Source of the DNA: Acidimicrobiales bacterium
GTDB lineage: Bacteria > Actinomycetota > Acidimicrobiia > Acidimicrobiales > RAAP-2
DNA: 40,118 nucleotides
Direction: 5' to 3'
Assembly (NCBI GenBank): GCA_015478655.1
Contig: JADMIJ010000035.1
Location: forward strand, 1-40,118
The notes beneath the pieces are model-generated. The model was not told the DNA's origin. It saw nothing but the letters and a program-made list of their open reading frames with translations, and made no database searches. Below are positions 8,544 to 16,328 of the stretch, piece by piece (the stretch's first letter is position 1; every line of letters begins with the position of its first letter). Made by a program: the position numbers and the translations under genes.

Positions 8544-9214
8544 TGCCCGACACAGATGATGACCGACTCGGAGCGCTGGTCAGTCGCCTCAGAGCTGCTG
8601 GCGCAATCAACACGGCAGGGGTCGAGGGTGCCTTTCGCGTCGTGCCGAGGCATCTGTTCCTGTCATCGGGCAAGAGGGCCTGGGCCTACGAGGACAGTGC
8701 GATCTTGATCAAGGATGATCCACGCGGGAGACCGATCAGCGCCCTCTCCCACCCTGTCATCATCGCCATGATGCTCGAAGCTCTTGAAGTTGGCGCAGGT
8801 CAGAATGTCCTGGAGATTGGAACCGGTTCTGGCTACAACACTGCCCTCTTGGCCGAGCTCGTAGGACCGACCGGTGCGGTGCTGTCCATGGAACTGGAGG
8901 CGGACTTGGGCGATCTTGCTCGACAGAGACTGGCCGAGTTCGGTTACCGACATGTTGACATCGTGGTTGGAGATGGAGCGTACGGTGCCGAATCCCGATC
9001 ACCGTACGACCGCATCGTCGTGACCGCAGGGGCGAAGGAGGTCACCAGTGCATGGTCCGCCCAGTTGGCACCGCACGGACGCCTGGTCGTGCCCCTTGTT
9101 GACGCGCTCGGTGCCGGCGTCATCGTGGCGTGCACCAAGACGCGTGATGGGCTTGACCAGCGGGAGATCGTCCCCTGTCGGTTTCTGCCCATGCGGCCCG
9201 GCAATCCCCCTTGA
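8543..9214 (+). CDS. Protein-L-isoaspartate O-methyltransferase family (Pcm-like)
   Basis: A 223-residue class I SAM methyltransferase. It has the Pcm signature SALSHPVIIAMMLEAL (66-81), SAM motif I LEIGTGSGYNTALL (90-103), and post-motifs VGDGAYG and YDRIVVTAGA. Pcm transfers a methyl group to L-isoaspartyl residues of damaged proteins. The 20-residue N-terminal helix (VSRLRAAGAI) is normal for the family, and length is close to the usual ~210. The start is set at GTG 8543 by the leaderless -10 box. Neighbours give no clear clue; actinobacterial Pcm-like proteins sometimes modify peptide natural products instead (as in lanthipeptide/PAMT systems), but no precursor peptide is seen here. Confidence 0.88.
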   Translation: MPDTDDDRLGALVSRLRAAGAINTAGVEGAFRVVPRHLFLSSGKRAWAYEDSAILIKDDPRGRPISALSHPVIIAMMLEALEVGAGQNVLEIGTGSGYNTALLAELVGPTGAVLSMELEADLGDLARQRLAEFGYRHVDIVVGDGAYGAESRSPYDRIVVTAGAKEVTSAWSAQLAPHGRLVVPLVDALGAGVIVACTKTRDGLDQREIVPCRFLPMRPGNPP

Positions 9215-9286
9215 CGGCCCGAGCGATCCTGGGTCCAACGGAGTGGGTCGGGTGGGCTCCCCGAATGGACCGGGGGACCCGGCCGG

Positions 9287-9607
9287 TCAACTCCCGGGCG
9301 GACGGTACGTCGTCTGACTGGCTGCGGCCTCGTCCATTTCGGCCGGCGTGAGAAGTACAACGGTGCGCACCGTGGCACCACCCCCGGCAGAGACGGCCAA
9401 CGCTGCTGCAGCAGCGGAGCTGCTGTCCGGGAGGTCGGCAATGGCGTAGACGTCGGTTCCGCCGAAGGCGAAGTAGAAGGCTTCCATCTTCCCGCCAAGG
9501 CTTTCGATCAGTTCCTTCGCCGCGGCCACTCGGGCCGAGCCTCCGGCGGATTTGACCCCCCTGATGCCGTCAAGCGTGTAGTTCACTTCGAGCAGGTACT
9601 TGGGCAT
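9287..9607 (-). CDS. GYD domain protein
   Basis: A 106-residue protein starting MPKYLLEVNYTLDGIRG, with K/ELIESLGGKMEAFYFAFGGTDVYAIADLPD: the GYD-domain pattern (ferredoxin-like fold, named for a Gly-Tyr/Asp motif). The family's role is unknown. ATG 9607 gives the conserved N-terminus. A TATCAT box on the minus strand near 9642-9637 could be the -10, giving a ~25-nt leader. It converges on the Pcm-like gene and is divergent from the CPT-like kinase. Confidence 0.85.
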   Translation of the reverse strand: MPKYLLEVNYTLDGIRGVKSAGGSARVAAAKELIESLGGKMEAFYFAFGGTDVYAIADLPDSSSAAAAALAVSAGGGATVRTVVLLTPAEMDEAAASQTTYRPPGS

Positions 9608-9720
9608 GGCGCCTCGATTCCGCCCTCGCAGGAGAGATGATAGATCCAAAAAGGCGACGATGCTCATGGCTTGGGTTGCCGCGACCCGGCATCCGAGCAT
9701 CTCCCGGTCGAGGGGGAAGG

Positions 9721-9733
9721 TACGGTTCCGGTA
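9721..9733 (+). promoter_or_regulatory. -10 box for leaderless CPT-like gene
   Basis: TACGGT at 9721-9726 followed by 6 nt and ATG 9733. This supports ATG 9733 as both transcription and translation start. Confidence 0.5.
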
Positions 9734-10233
9734 TGGGACAAGGACACGACCAGCCTGGTCGGGTCCTCTTTCTCAACGGCGGATCGAGTGCAGGTAAGAT
9801 CACGCTCGGGCGAACTCTCCAGTCCGGGTTGCCTGACCCTTGGCTGCTCCTCGGAATCGACCAGCTGATCTGGGCCCTGCCTCCCCGGATGGTCAACGAC
9901 CCCGAGGGGCTCTCCGTGCATCAGGGCGTGATCACACGCGGTGATCGCTTCATGGCGATCTATGCCGGTTTCCAACTCGCGGTGGCCGCGCTGGTGCGTG
10001 GTGGCGTCAACGTGATCCTCGACGACCTGACGCTTGATGGGGCCACCGATCAGACGCGATGGGAAGACGCGCTCCAAGGGTTGGCCGTCTGTTGGATCGG
10101 TGTGCGCTGCGCGCCCGAGATCGCGGCTGAAAGGGAAACCGGACGGGGAACCCGGCTACCAGGCATCGCCCGTCATCAGGCGGAGTCGGTTCACCGCGGC
10201 GTCCGCTACGACGTTGAAGTCGACACGGCGTGA
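9733..10233 (+). CDS. Chloramphenicol phosphotransferase-like kinase, C-terminus probably frameshifted
   Basis: A 166-residue protein that follows the Streptomyces chloramphenicol 3-O-phosphotransferase pattern: LFLNGGSSAGK P-loop (13-22), GIDQL with catalytic-base-like D43, VILDDL (95-99), IGVRC, RETGRGTR and GVRYDVEVDT. Two oddities. The residue after the P-loop lysine is Ile23, not the usual Ser/Thr. The frame stops (10231-10233) straight after EVDT, where family members continue ~15-20 residues; the adjacent frame continues from GGCGTGATG with a matching segment (GETTSVIAEHLARRW), so one base appears to be missing near 10226. Known members phosphorylate chloramphenicol; environmental homologues have other or unknown substrates. 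Confidence 0.85.
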   Translation: MGQGHDQPGRVLFLNGGSSAGKITLGRTLQSGLPDPWLLLGIDQLIWALPPRMVNDPEGLSVHQGVITRGDRFMAIYAGFQLAVAALVRGGVNVILDDLTLDGATDQTRWEDALQGLAVCWIGVRCAPEIAAERETGRGTRLPGIARHQAESVHRGVRYDVEVDTA

Positions 10234-10572
10234 TGGACCTCGGCGAGACGACGAGCGTCATCGCCGAACACCTGGCCCGGCGATGGTCGATCCAAGCGAC
10301 CTCGATCGTCGATCGAGGGTCGACGCTCCCTCCTACGTCGGCCTGGATGCCTGAGGGGGCGGTGCGTCCGGCTCCCTGGGAGCGCTGAGTGGGGCCTCGA
10401 TTGCGGGGTTCGAGGCTGTGGGGATCGAGGTACCGACCCTTCGGTCACCAACTCTCCATTTGGCCGGGACAGAGCCCCCGCTGCCTGCGGTGGCCGGGGG
10501 TCCCGGTCTGCCTTCGGCTGACTCGAGACGGCGAGGGCGGCGTCGCCAAGCGGCGGATGGAAGAATGCCGCC
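10234..10572. other. 339-bp gap: lost CPT tail and a hairpin
   Basis: The first part (to a stop at 10388) probably encodes, out of frame, the missing C-terminal tail of the CPT-like kinase. A perfect stem of 8 bp (CCTCGATC, 10300-10307, with GATCGAGG, 10311-10318; loop GTC) lies inside it; it has no T-run. The remainder up to the dehydrogenase start shows nothing recognisable except AAGAAT at 10561-10566, six nt before ATG 10573, which resembles the TAnnnT leaderless boxes with the first base changed. Confidence 0.45.
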
Positions 10573-11760
10573 ATGCAGGCGATCCGCTACGACCTGGTCG
10601 ATCCCGCCTTCCCGGCCTCCCTGGTCGAGGTTCCCGATCCTGAGTTGCCGACCGGTGGATGGGCACGGGTGGCGGTCACGTTCGGCGGCATCTGCGGGAG
10701 CGACCTCCATCTCTTCTCGCCGTCCACCGGGGGGTCGCCGACCCTCATGTCCATCGGTACTCTGCCATTCCTCCTCGGCCACGAGATCGCGGGCACGATC
10801 ATCGAGGTCGGCTCCGACTGTCCGTGGTCGGTGAGGACCAAGGTGGCCGTCGATCCCATCCTGCCGTGTCTGGTGCGCGGCATCGATCCGCCCTGTGTCA
10901 ATTGCCGGAGAGGGTGGCCATCGAGCTGCCTCGAGCTCGACAGCCGGGTGCTCACTCCCGGACGCTCGATCGGATTCACGGACGGGCTCGGGGGAGGCTG
11001 GGCTGAACAGGTCATGGCCCACTCCTCGATGCTGCACGAGATCCCAGCCGGGGTGCCCGATCGTGCCGCTTCTCTCCACGAGCCCATTTCGATCGCCCTC
11101 CACGGCCTCGGCCGGCGCCCGCCGGATGGGGCATCGCCCGTCCTCATCGTCGGCGGCGGGGTCATCGGCCTGGCGGCCCTCATCGCCTTGACGGCATTGT
11201 TTCCGGGCAACGAGGTCACCGTACTGGTCCGCCACGCCCACCAGGTCGCGGCCGCCCAGGCCTGTGGAGCGACGCACGTCGTCCTGGGGTCAGGGGCCGC
11301 CGCCTTCGAGCAACTGGCCGGACTGCTCGGCGGTCGGACCGTCGGGATGGGGGAGGACTGGATGTTGGTCGGTGGCTACCCCTACGTGGTCGAGGCGGCC
11401 GGCAGCGCCGCATCCGCGACCGACGCCCTGCGGGCTGTGGACAACCGCGGCACCGTGTTGCTGCTCGGCGCCATGGGGATCGGCCGCGTCGACATGACCC
11501 CCCTCTGGTACAAGGAGGCGGTCGTGATCGGTTCCGTCGACCACGGCCGCGACCCCAAGGCTTCGATCGGGCAGGCGCCGCCCGGCCGGGACCATTCCAT
11601 TGACGTGGCTCTCGACATCCTGGCGCAGCAGCGCTTCCCCGACGACGTGGTTGTCACGCATGAGTTCCCGCTCGAGGCCTACCGAGATGCGGTCGGGGCA
11701 GGGCTCGACAAGGCGGCCAGCAAGGCCGTCAAGGTGGTGTTCCGCCCGAACGGTGCCTGA
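10573..11760 (+). CDS. Zinc-dependent medium-chain alcohol dehydrogenase
   Basis: A 395-residue MDR protein related to threonine/sorbitol dehydrogenases. Catalytic zinc ligands are C41 (GGICGSDLH) and H70-E71 (LLGHE). The structural zinc loop is atypical: C99 and then C108, C111 and C119, with inserted VRGIDPP. The Rossmann motif is VGGGVIG (193-199). It should oxidise a secondary or polyol alcohol with NAD(P)+; substrate unknown. The same unusual zinc loop recurs in the dehydrogenase at 28294-29547, so the two are paralogues. Long for the family (usual ~350), mostly from insertions in the cofactor domain. Confidence 0.88.
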   Translation: MQAIRYDLVDPAFPASLVEVPDPELPTGGWARVAVTFGGICGSDLHLFSPSTGGSPTLMSIGTLPFLLGHEIAGTIIEVGSDCPWSVRTKVAVDPILPCLVRGIDPPCVNCRRGWPSSCLELDSRVLTPGRSIGFTDGLGGGWAEQVMAHSSMLHEIPAGVPDRAASLHEPISIALHGLGRRPPDGASPVLIVGGGVIGLAALIALTALFPGNEVTVLVRHAHQVAAAQACGATHVVLGSGAAAFEQLAGLLGGRTVGMGEDWMLVGGYPYVVEAAGSAASATDALRAVDNRGTVLLLGAMGIGRVDMTPLWYKEAVVIGSVDHGRDPKASIGQAPPGRDHSIDVALDILAQQRFPDDVVVTHEFPLEAYRDAVGAGLDKAASKAVKVVFRPNGA

Positions 11761-11928
11761 GCCAGGACGGGTCTGCCGCACCGAAGCCGAGGCGATCCAG
11801 ATTCGACCCGGTCGGACACTCGGAACCGGCGGACTGCCGGCACCTATCATCGGCTGCCCAGGGTTATCGATGGCCGAGACCGGCCGTGATCGAAGCCACC
11901 GCGTGTTGCTCGACTCGCAGGAGGATCC
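11761..11928. other. Intergenic region with strong ribosome binding site
   Basis: 168 bp. AGGAGG at about 11918-11923 precedes GTG 11929 and fixes the next start. No other feature recognised. Confidence 0.4.
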
Positions 11929-12873
11929 GTGCCCGATTCCGACAGTCACGAAGTCGATCCAGCCGACGAGGGCCGGCATCGTCCGGAGCCCGACCCCTTG
12001 TGGAACGAGTCCTACTACCTCGACTTCGTGGCCGAGGGGGGTGCCATCGCCGGCTACGCCAGAATCGGTCTCTATCCCGGCCTCGGGGTGACCTGGTGGA
12101 CCACGGTGCTCGTGGGTGCGGACCGACCGCTGACGGCGTCGGTGTCCTATGACCTCCCGGTGGCTGACGGAACCGGACTGGTGCTCAACTCCCACGGAGT
12201 CGAGGTCGAGGCGGTCGTCGAGGTGCCTCTGTCCGCCATGACGGTGCGGGGGACCGCTCCCGCAGTGGTTCACGCGGACCCGGGCGCCGTGTACCGAGGG
12301 GAACCGGGCGATCCGACGACCATCGGGCTGGATCTCACCTGGACCACAGACGGCGCGCCGTACCAGTACGACCTGACCACCCGGTACGAGGTGCCGTGTC
12401 TGGTCCGCGGCCAGATCACCATCGACGGCGAACGGTTGGCCATCGTTGGACAGGGCCAGCGGGACCACTCGTGGGGGGTCAGGGACTGGTGGGCCTTCGG
12501 CTGGTGCTGGGCCGCGGCCCGCCTGGACGACGGGACCCGAGTGCATCTCGCCGACATCCGGATCCCCGGGAGCCCGGTGGCATTCGGGTACCTGCAACCA
12601 GGCGACGGGGGCGTCCATACCGTGGAGGCCCTCGACGTGTCGGAAATCCGGGGAGAGGCGGGAATGCCCGTGTCGGCACGAGCGGTGCTCGAGCCGGGAG
12701 GGCTCGAGCTGCAGATCGAGCCCCTGGCCTTCGGCCCGCTCCTGTTGGTCGCACCCGATGGTCGGACCAGCCGGTTCCCTCGTGCCGCGGCCCGGTTCAT
12801 CGCCCGAGACGGCCGGGTCGGCACAGGGTGGATCGAGTGGAATCAGCCCGAGCTGTCGATGGCCGCACGGTAG
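11929..12873 (+). CDS. CrtC/AttH-like lipocalin-type protein (DUF7064-like)
   Basis: A 314-residue, beta-rich protein with no membrane segment. The motif GQRDHSWGVRDWW (176-188) is the signature of the large hydroxyneurosporene-synthase-like (CrtC) lipocalin-fold group common in mycobacteria and other actinobacteria, where it often sits with steroid or lipid catabolism genes. Known relatives hydrate carotenoids or act on isoprenoids; most are uncharacterised. GTG start with AGGAGG close upstream. It is followed 9 nt later by a thioesterase, and preceded by an alcohol dehydrogenase, so a role in lipid or isoprenoid metabolism is plausible but unproven. Confidence 0.75.
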   Translation: MPDSDSHEVDPADEGRHRPEPDPLWNESYYLDFVAEGGAIAGYARIGLYPGLGVTWWTTVLVGADRPLTASVSYDLPVADGTGLVLNSHGVEVEAVVEVPLSAMTVRGTAPAVVHADPGAVYRGEPGDPTTIGLDLTWTTDGAPYQYDLTTRYEVPCLVRGQITIDGERLAIVGQGQRDHSWGVRDWWAFGWCWAAARLDDGTRVHLADIRIPGSPVAFGYLQPGDGGVHTVEALDVSEIRGEAGMPVSARAVLEPGGLELQIEPLAFGPLLLVAPDGRTSRFPRAAARFIARDGRVGTGWIEWNQPELSMAAR

Positions 12874-12883
12874 CGTCGAGCAG
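12871..12883 (+). promoter_or_regulatory. -10 box overlapping the upstream stop codon
   Basis: TAGCGT at 12871-12876, 6 nt before GTG 12883. Its first three bases are the TAG stop codon of the upstream gene. It would give the thioesterase its own leaderless transcript. Confidence 0.45.
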
Positions 12884-13326
12884 TGCGCCTCTCGCTCACC
12901 CCCTCGACGGATGCGTCCGACTACGGGTTCGTGCACCGGATCCGCACCCGGTTCGCCGAGACAGACGCCATGGGAATCATCCACCACGGCGCCGTCGTCC
13001 CCTACCTCGAAGAGGCCAGGGCCGCGCTGCTCCGGCATGCCGGACACTCCTACAACTCCGTGCGTGCCGCCGGCGTCGACTTCGCTGTGCTCGAACTCTC
13101 GGTGCACTACCGTCGTCCCTTGCGCTTCGACGACCTCGTGGACATCTCCGTGCGCGTGGGCCACGTCACCCGCGCCACGTTCCAGGTTGCCTACCTGCTG
13201 CAGGTGGGCGACGAGATCCGTTGCACGGCGGTGACCGTGCACGGAGCAGTCGACCCCAGGGGTAAGGCGGCGCGCTTGCCGGCATGGTTGGCCGAGGTCG
13301 GCAACGGCTCCCTGCCGCCGGACTGA
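12883..13326 (+). CDS. Hotdog acyl-CoA thioesterase (4-hydroxybenzoyl-CoA thioesterase/YbgC-like)
   Basis: A 147-residue single hotdog domain. The family signature RFAETDAMGIIHHGAVVPYLEEAR (from residue 24) is present with the catalytic Asp at D28, followed by LELSVHYRRPLRFDDLVDISVRV. Enzymes of this group hydrolyse short-chain or aromatic acyl-CoAs in the cytosol as tetramers. The usual length is ~130-150. GTG 12883 is supported by a leaderless -10 box. It probably works with neighbouring lipid or aromatic catabolic genes; substrate not predictable. Confidence 0.9.
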   Translation: MRLSLTPSTDASDYGFVHRIRTRFAETDAMGIIHHGAVVPYLEEARAALLRHAGHSYNSVRAAGVDFAVLELSVHYRRPLRFDDLVDISVRVGHVTRATFQVAYLLQVGDEIRCTAVTVHGAVDPRGKAARLPAWLAEVGNGSLPPD

Positions 13327-13568
13327 GGGGGTCCGAGTTGAAAGTGTCCTACGGGTTGCCGACCCGCCCTCGCTCCCGCCTCGGCCGTGACCCGCAGCGC
13401 GGCGCCTCGGGCTCCACCCGTGCCCGGTTCCGCTGCCCATCCCGTGATGATCGCCGTCGGCCGGGGTGCCCGTATGCTGCGGCCAGACCACACGATGACC
13501 GGAGGACCGGTTCGTAACACTCGAAGCGTGTGGTCGGATGGGTCCCGACGGGTAAGGAGAGAGTGAAC
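13327..13568. other. 242-bp intergenic region upstream of the peroxiredoxin
   Basis: Probably carries the peroxiredoxin promoter. AAGGAGAG at about 13554-13561 is the ribosome binding site. TATGCT near 13472 is a possible -10. Nothing else is recognised. Confidence 0.35.
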
Positions 13569-14051
13569 ATGTCAATTGCTGTCGGTGACAAGATCCCCGA
13601 TGTCCAGGTGATGACGGCCGGGCCCAAGGGTCCGACGCATGTCCAGACCGGACAGGTGCTCGGCTCCGGCAAGGTGGTGCTGTTCGCCGTGCCCGGCGCC
13701 TTCACCCCGACGTGCTCCGACTTCCACCTGCCCAGCTATGTCATCCGCCACGACGAGCTGAAGGCCAAGGGTGTCGATACCGTGGCCTGCATCTCGGTCA
13801 ACGACCCCTTCGTCATGGCCGCATGGGGCGAGAGCCAGCATGTGGGTGATCTGGTCCTGCTGTTGGCCGATGGCAACGGGGAATTCACCAAAGCCGTCGG
13901 GCTGGAGATGGACGGGAGCGGCTTCGGCCTGGGCATCCGCTCGCAGCGCTATGCCATGGTCATCGAGGACGGAGTGGTGACCACGCTCAATGTGGAGCCC
14001 GGACCGGGCTTGACGGTGAGCGCGGCCGACGCCATCTTGGAAGTGCTGTAG
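13569..14051 (+). CDS. Peroxiredoxin, Prx5/AhpE-redoxin type
   Basis: A 160-residue peroxiredoxin of the Prx5 group. The peroxidatic site is PGAFTPTCSDFHLP with C49 and T46; the supporting Arg lies in RSQRYAMV. It reduces hydrogen peroxide and organic hydroperoxides in the cytosol. No second conserved Cys in a resolving position is obvious (the other Cys is in VACISVND), so the reductant (thioredoxin, mycothiol or glutaredoxin-like) is unclear. ATG 13569 has AAGGAGAG upstream. Stand-alone gene. Confidence 0.93.
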   Translation: MSIAVGDKIPDVQVMTAGPKGPTHVQTGQVLGSGKVVLFAVPGAFTPTCSDFHLPSYVIRHDELKAKGVDTVACISVNDPFVMAAWGESQHVGDLVLLLADGNGEFTKAVGLEMDGSGFGLGIRSQRYAMVIEDGVVTTLNVEPGPGLTVSAADAILEVL

Positions 14052-14138
14052 GGGCCAACGGCGGGGACCACGCCTCAGACATCAGCCAGGACGGCGTCGT
14101 GGGTGGGGTCGAGCGGTGCGGACGGTGGGTCCGGCCGC

Positions 14139-14152
14139 TACCGTCATGGGCG
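14139..14152 (+). promoter_or_regulatory. -10 box that places the nitroreductase start at GTG 14152
   Basis: TACCGT at 14139-14144 is 7 nt before GTG 14152 but only 1 nt before ATG 14146. A leaderless transcript would therefore begin on the GTG, making the protein two residues shorter than from the ATG. Confidence 0.45.
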
Positions 14153-14844
14153 TGGACCTGATCGACGCACTGCGCACCACCGGGGCGGTGCGCGAATTCC
14201 TCGACACCGGGGTCCCCGACGAGACTGTCTACCGGGTGCTGGAAACGGCGCGCTTCGCCCCCAACGGAGGGAATCGCCAGGCCTGGCGCGTGGTCGTGGT
14301 CAAGGACCCGGACCTGCGGCGGGCCATGCGGGACCTCTACCTACCGGGTTGGTACGAGTATCTGGCCCAGGTGAGGGCCGGATTGACCCCGTGGGCCGTC
14401 GTCACCGATCGCCAACTGGAGCGCGACGCGGTGGCCCAGGCCCCCGATGTCGCCCGATCCGCGAGCCAGGGCCCCGGCGGTTTCGCGGAGCACTTCGACG
14501 AGGTGCCGGTGATGCTCGTCCTGCTGGCCGACTTCTCGAAGTTGGCCACCGTCGACCGTGACGCAGACCACTACACCCTGGTGGGAGGGGCTTCGATCTA
14601 CCCGTTCGCCTGGAGCGTGTTGCTGGCCGCCCGGGCCGAGGGCCTGGCCGGGGTGATGACCACCATGGTGGTGAGGGACGAGCCCGGGGTCAAGCGTCTG
14701 CTCGCCATACCGGACACCGCCACGGTGGCCGGCGTGCTGGCCCTCGGGCATCCTGTCCGTCAGCCCACCAGATTGCGACGGGAGCCGGTCGAGTCCTTCG
14801 CCACCGTCGATCGTTTCGACGGTGAGCCATTGGCGATGCCGTGA
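14152..14844 (+). CDS. Nitroreductase family protein (FMN-dependent)
   Basis: A 230-residue nitroreductase-fold protein. The FMN-binding N-terminal Arg signature appears as LRTTGAVREFLDTGVPDETVYRVLETARFAPNGGNRQAWR, and the C-terminal part carries GLAGVMTTMVVRDEPGVKRLLAIP and ALGHP. Such enzymes reduce nitro groups, quinones or enones with NAD(P)H, or act as F420/FMN oxidoreductases. It is followed 49 bp later by an LLM-class oxidoreductase, and both may serve the same catabolic route. Start choice follows the leaderless -10 box; ATG 14146 is the alternative. Confidence 0.88.
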   Translation: MDLIDALRTTGAVREFLDTGVPDETVYRVLETARFAPNGGNRQAWRVVVVKDPDLRRAMRDLYLPGWYEYLAQVRAGLTPWAVVTDRQLERDAVAQAPDVARSASQGPGGFAEHFDEVPVMLVLLADFSKLATVDRDADHYTLVGGASIYPFAWSVLLAARAEGLAGVMTTMVVRDEPGVKRLLAIPDTATVAGVLALGHPVRQPTRLRREPVESFATVDRFDGEPLAMP

Positions 14845-14893
14845 CCGTCAACGACTGCGGCCGCCCCCGGAGCGCCAGACGAGGGAGATGGGG

Positions 14894-15784
14894 ATGAAGG
14901 TCCGCGTCGGGGTCAGCATGGGCACGGCCCTGCCCGACGGCCCCGCAGGCTTCGCCCGTCTGGTCGATGACATCGACGATCTCGGGTTCGACTCGGTCTG
15001 GTTGCCCGAGGTGCTGACGGCGCCCGCCCTCGACCCTTTGACCGCGCTGGCCTTCGCCGCCGCCCACAATCCCCACCTGAAGCTGGGCACGACCATGCTG
15101 CTCCCCGGTCGAAATGTGGTTCGCGTGGCCAAGGAGCTGGCCACGTTGGACCAACTCTCCGGCGGGCGGCTCCTGATCACCTTCGTGCCCGGCCTGCCGC
15201 GTCGGCACGAGCAGGACGCGGTCGGGGGAGCGAGCCCGGGCAGGGGACTGCTGATGGATGAGATGATTCCGGTGCTCCGCAGCCTGTGGGCGGGGGAGAG
15301 CGTCTCCCACCACGGCGCGGCCGGCGAGTTCGAGGACGTGCGCCTTTCGCCGCTGCCGACCCAACAGCCCCTCGAGGTCTGGACCGGCGGTATGGTGCCG
15401 GCCGCCCTGCGACGGTGCGGCCAGTACGCCGACGGGTGGCTTCCCTCCGTCTGCACTCCTGAGGAGGTGGCCGAGGCCCGGTTGGTCGTCGAGGAGGCCG
15501 CCGAGCGGGCCGGCCGCTCCATCAGCCCTGAGCATTTCGGTGTGTCCATCGCCTATGCCGGCCGTCCGCTGGACGACAAGGTCATCCGGGCCATCGTCTC
15601 GACCCGCCGAGGGGTGGATCCCGTCCAGGTGGTGCCCGTCGGCATCGACGGGTTGCGAGGCCACCTCGAGCGATTCCTCGAGGTGGGGTTCTCGAAGTTC
15701 GTGGTCCGGCCCATCGAGAATCCCGGTTCGTGGCGGACCGAGCTCGAGGCCCTGGCCGCCGGTGTCCTCGATCTCCAGACATGA
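14894..15784 (+). CDS. LLM-class (probably F420-dependent) oxidoreductase
   Basis: A 296-residue TIM-barrel protein of the luciferase-like monooxygenase superfamily: RVGVSMG start, LGFDSVWLPEV, LKLGTTMLLPGRN, LATLDQLSGGRLL, and RRCGQYADGWLP. In actinobacteria most such proteins use reduced F420; FMN cannot be excluded. GAGGGAG at 14881-14887 lies 6 nt before ATG 14894 (ATG 14888 is inside that site). Its TGA stop overlaps the ATG of the next gene (ATGA, 15781-15784), so the two are translationally coupled. Confidence 0.9.
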   Translation: MKVRVGVSMGTALPDGPAGFARLVDDIDDLGFDSVWLPEVLTAPALDPLTALAFAAAHNPHLKLGTTMLLPGRNVVRVAKELATLDQLSGGRLLITFVPGLPRRHEQDAVGGASPGRGLLMDEMIPVLRSLWAGESVSHHGAAGEFEDVRLSPLPTQQPLEVWTGGMVPAALRRCGQYADGWLPSVCTPEEVAEARLVVEEAAERAGRSISPEHFGVSIAYAGRPLDDKVIRAIVSTRRGVDPVQVVPVGIDGLRGHLERFLEVGFSKFVVRPIENPGSWRTELEALAAGVLDLQT

Positions 15785-16266
15785 CCCGCGTCGGGCCCGT
15801 GGAGCTGGAATTCGTGGCCCGCGATGACTCGCGGCTGCTGGCGCACATGGCCGAGGTGGCCGCCGCCCGCACGGGTTGGATCAATGTGCGACCGGTCATC
15901 GACGAGGAGCACGAGCCCCCGGAGCCGGGCCCGTTCGCATTCCTGGGCGGATCAACCCACAAGGTCCCCACCGTCACCTGGATGCCCGGGAAGCGCTCCG
16001 GCGACGGGACCGTCAAGGCGACCATGGTCGGACTCCAGCACGCCACCGGCCCGCACCTGGCGTGGAAGCTCAGGGACGCCGGCCTTGCCCTCCCGGCGGG
16101 GTGGCGGATCAGCCAGGACCACCCGCGGCGCGGGTTGGTGGCGTTGGTGCCGGCGGATGCCGACGATGGCTTCGTGATGGACTGGCTCCTGCGAGCCGCC
16201 ACCTTCGCCTGCATGGTTGCCTCCACCGGGCGTTGGACGGCTTCGATTCACGCCGGACTTCCGTGA
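15781..16266 (+). CDS. Conserved-looking protein of unknown function
   Basis: A 161-residue soluble protein that I do not recognise. It has an N-terminal VELEFVARDDSRLLAHM segment, a proline-rich loop (HEPPEPGPFAF), a central FLGGSTHKVPTVTW strand, and a C-terminal helix DDGFVMDWLLRAATFACMV. It overlaps the LLM oxidoreductase gene by 4 nt, so it probably acts with that enzyme, perhaps as a partner or substrate-binding protein. This is context only; no catalytic motif is evident. Confidence 0.7.
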   Translation: MTRVGPVELEFVARDDSRLLAHMAEVAAARTGWINVRPVIDEEHEPPEPGPFAFLGGSTHKVPTVTWMPGKRSGDGTVKATMVGLQHATGPHLAWKLRDAGLALPAGWRISQDHPRRGLVALVPADADDGFVMDWLLRAATFACMVASTGRWTASIHAGLP

Positions 16267-16328
16267 CGTTCGTGGCTTAGCGCCGTCCCAATGCGCCCGC
16301 TGTTTGGGGCGCCGGGGCGGCGAGGGCG

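Noticed and set aside
11290..13575. Very long open frame (over 700 codons) on the minus strand
   Set aside because: It lies antisense to the dehydrogenase, CrtC-like and thioesterase genes. Its His/Arg/Gly-rich, low-hydrophobicity composition is what antisense of high-GC codons gives.
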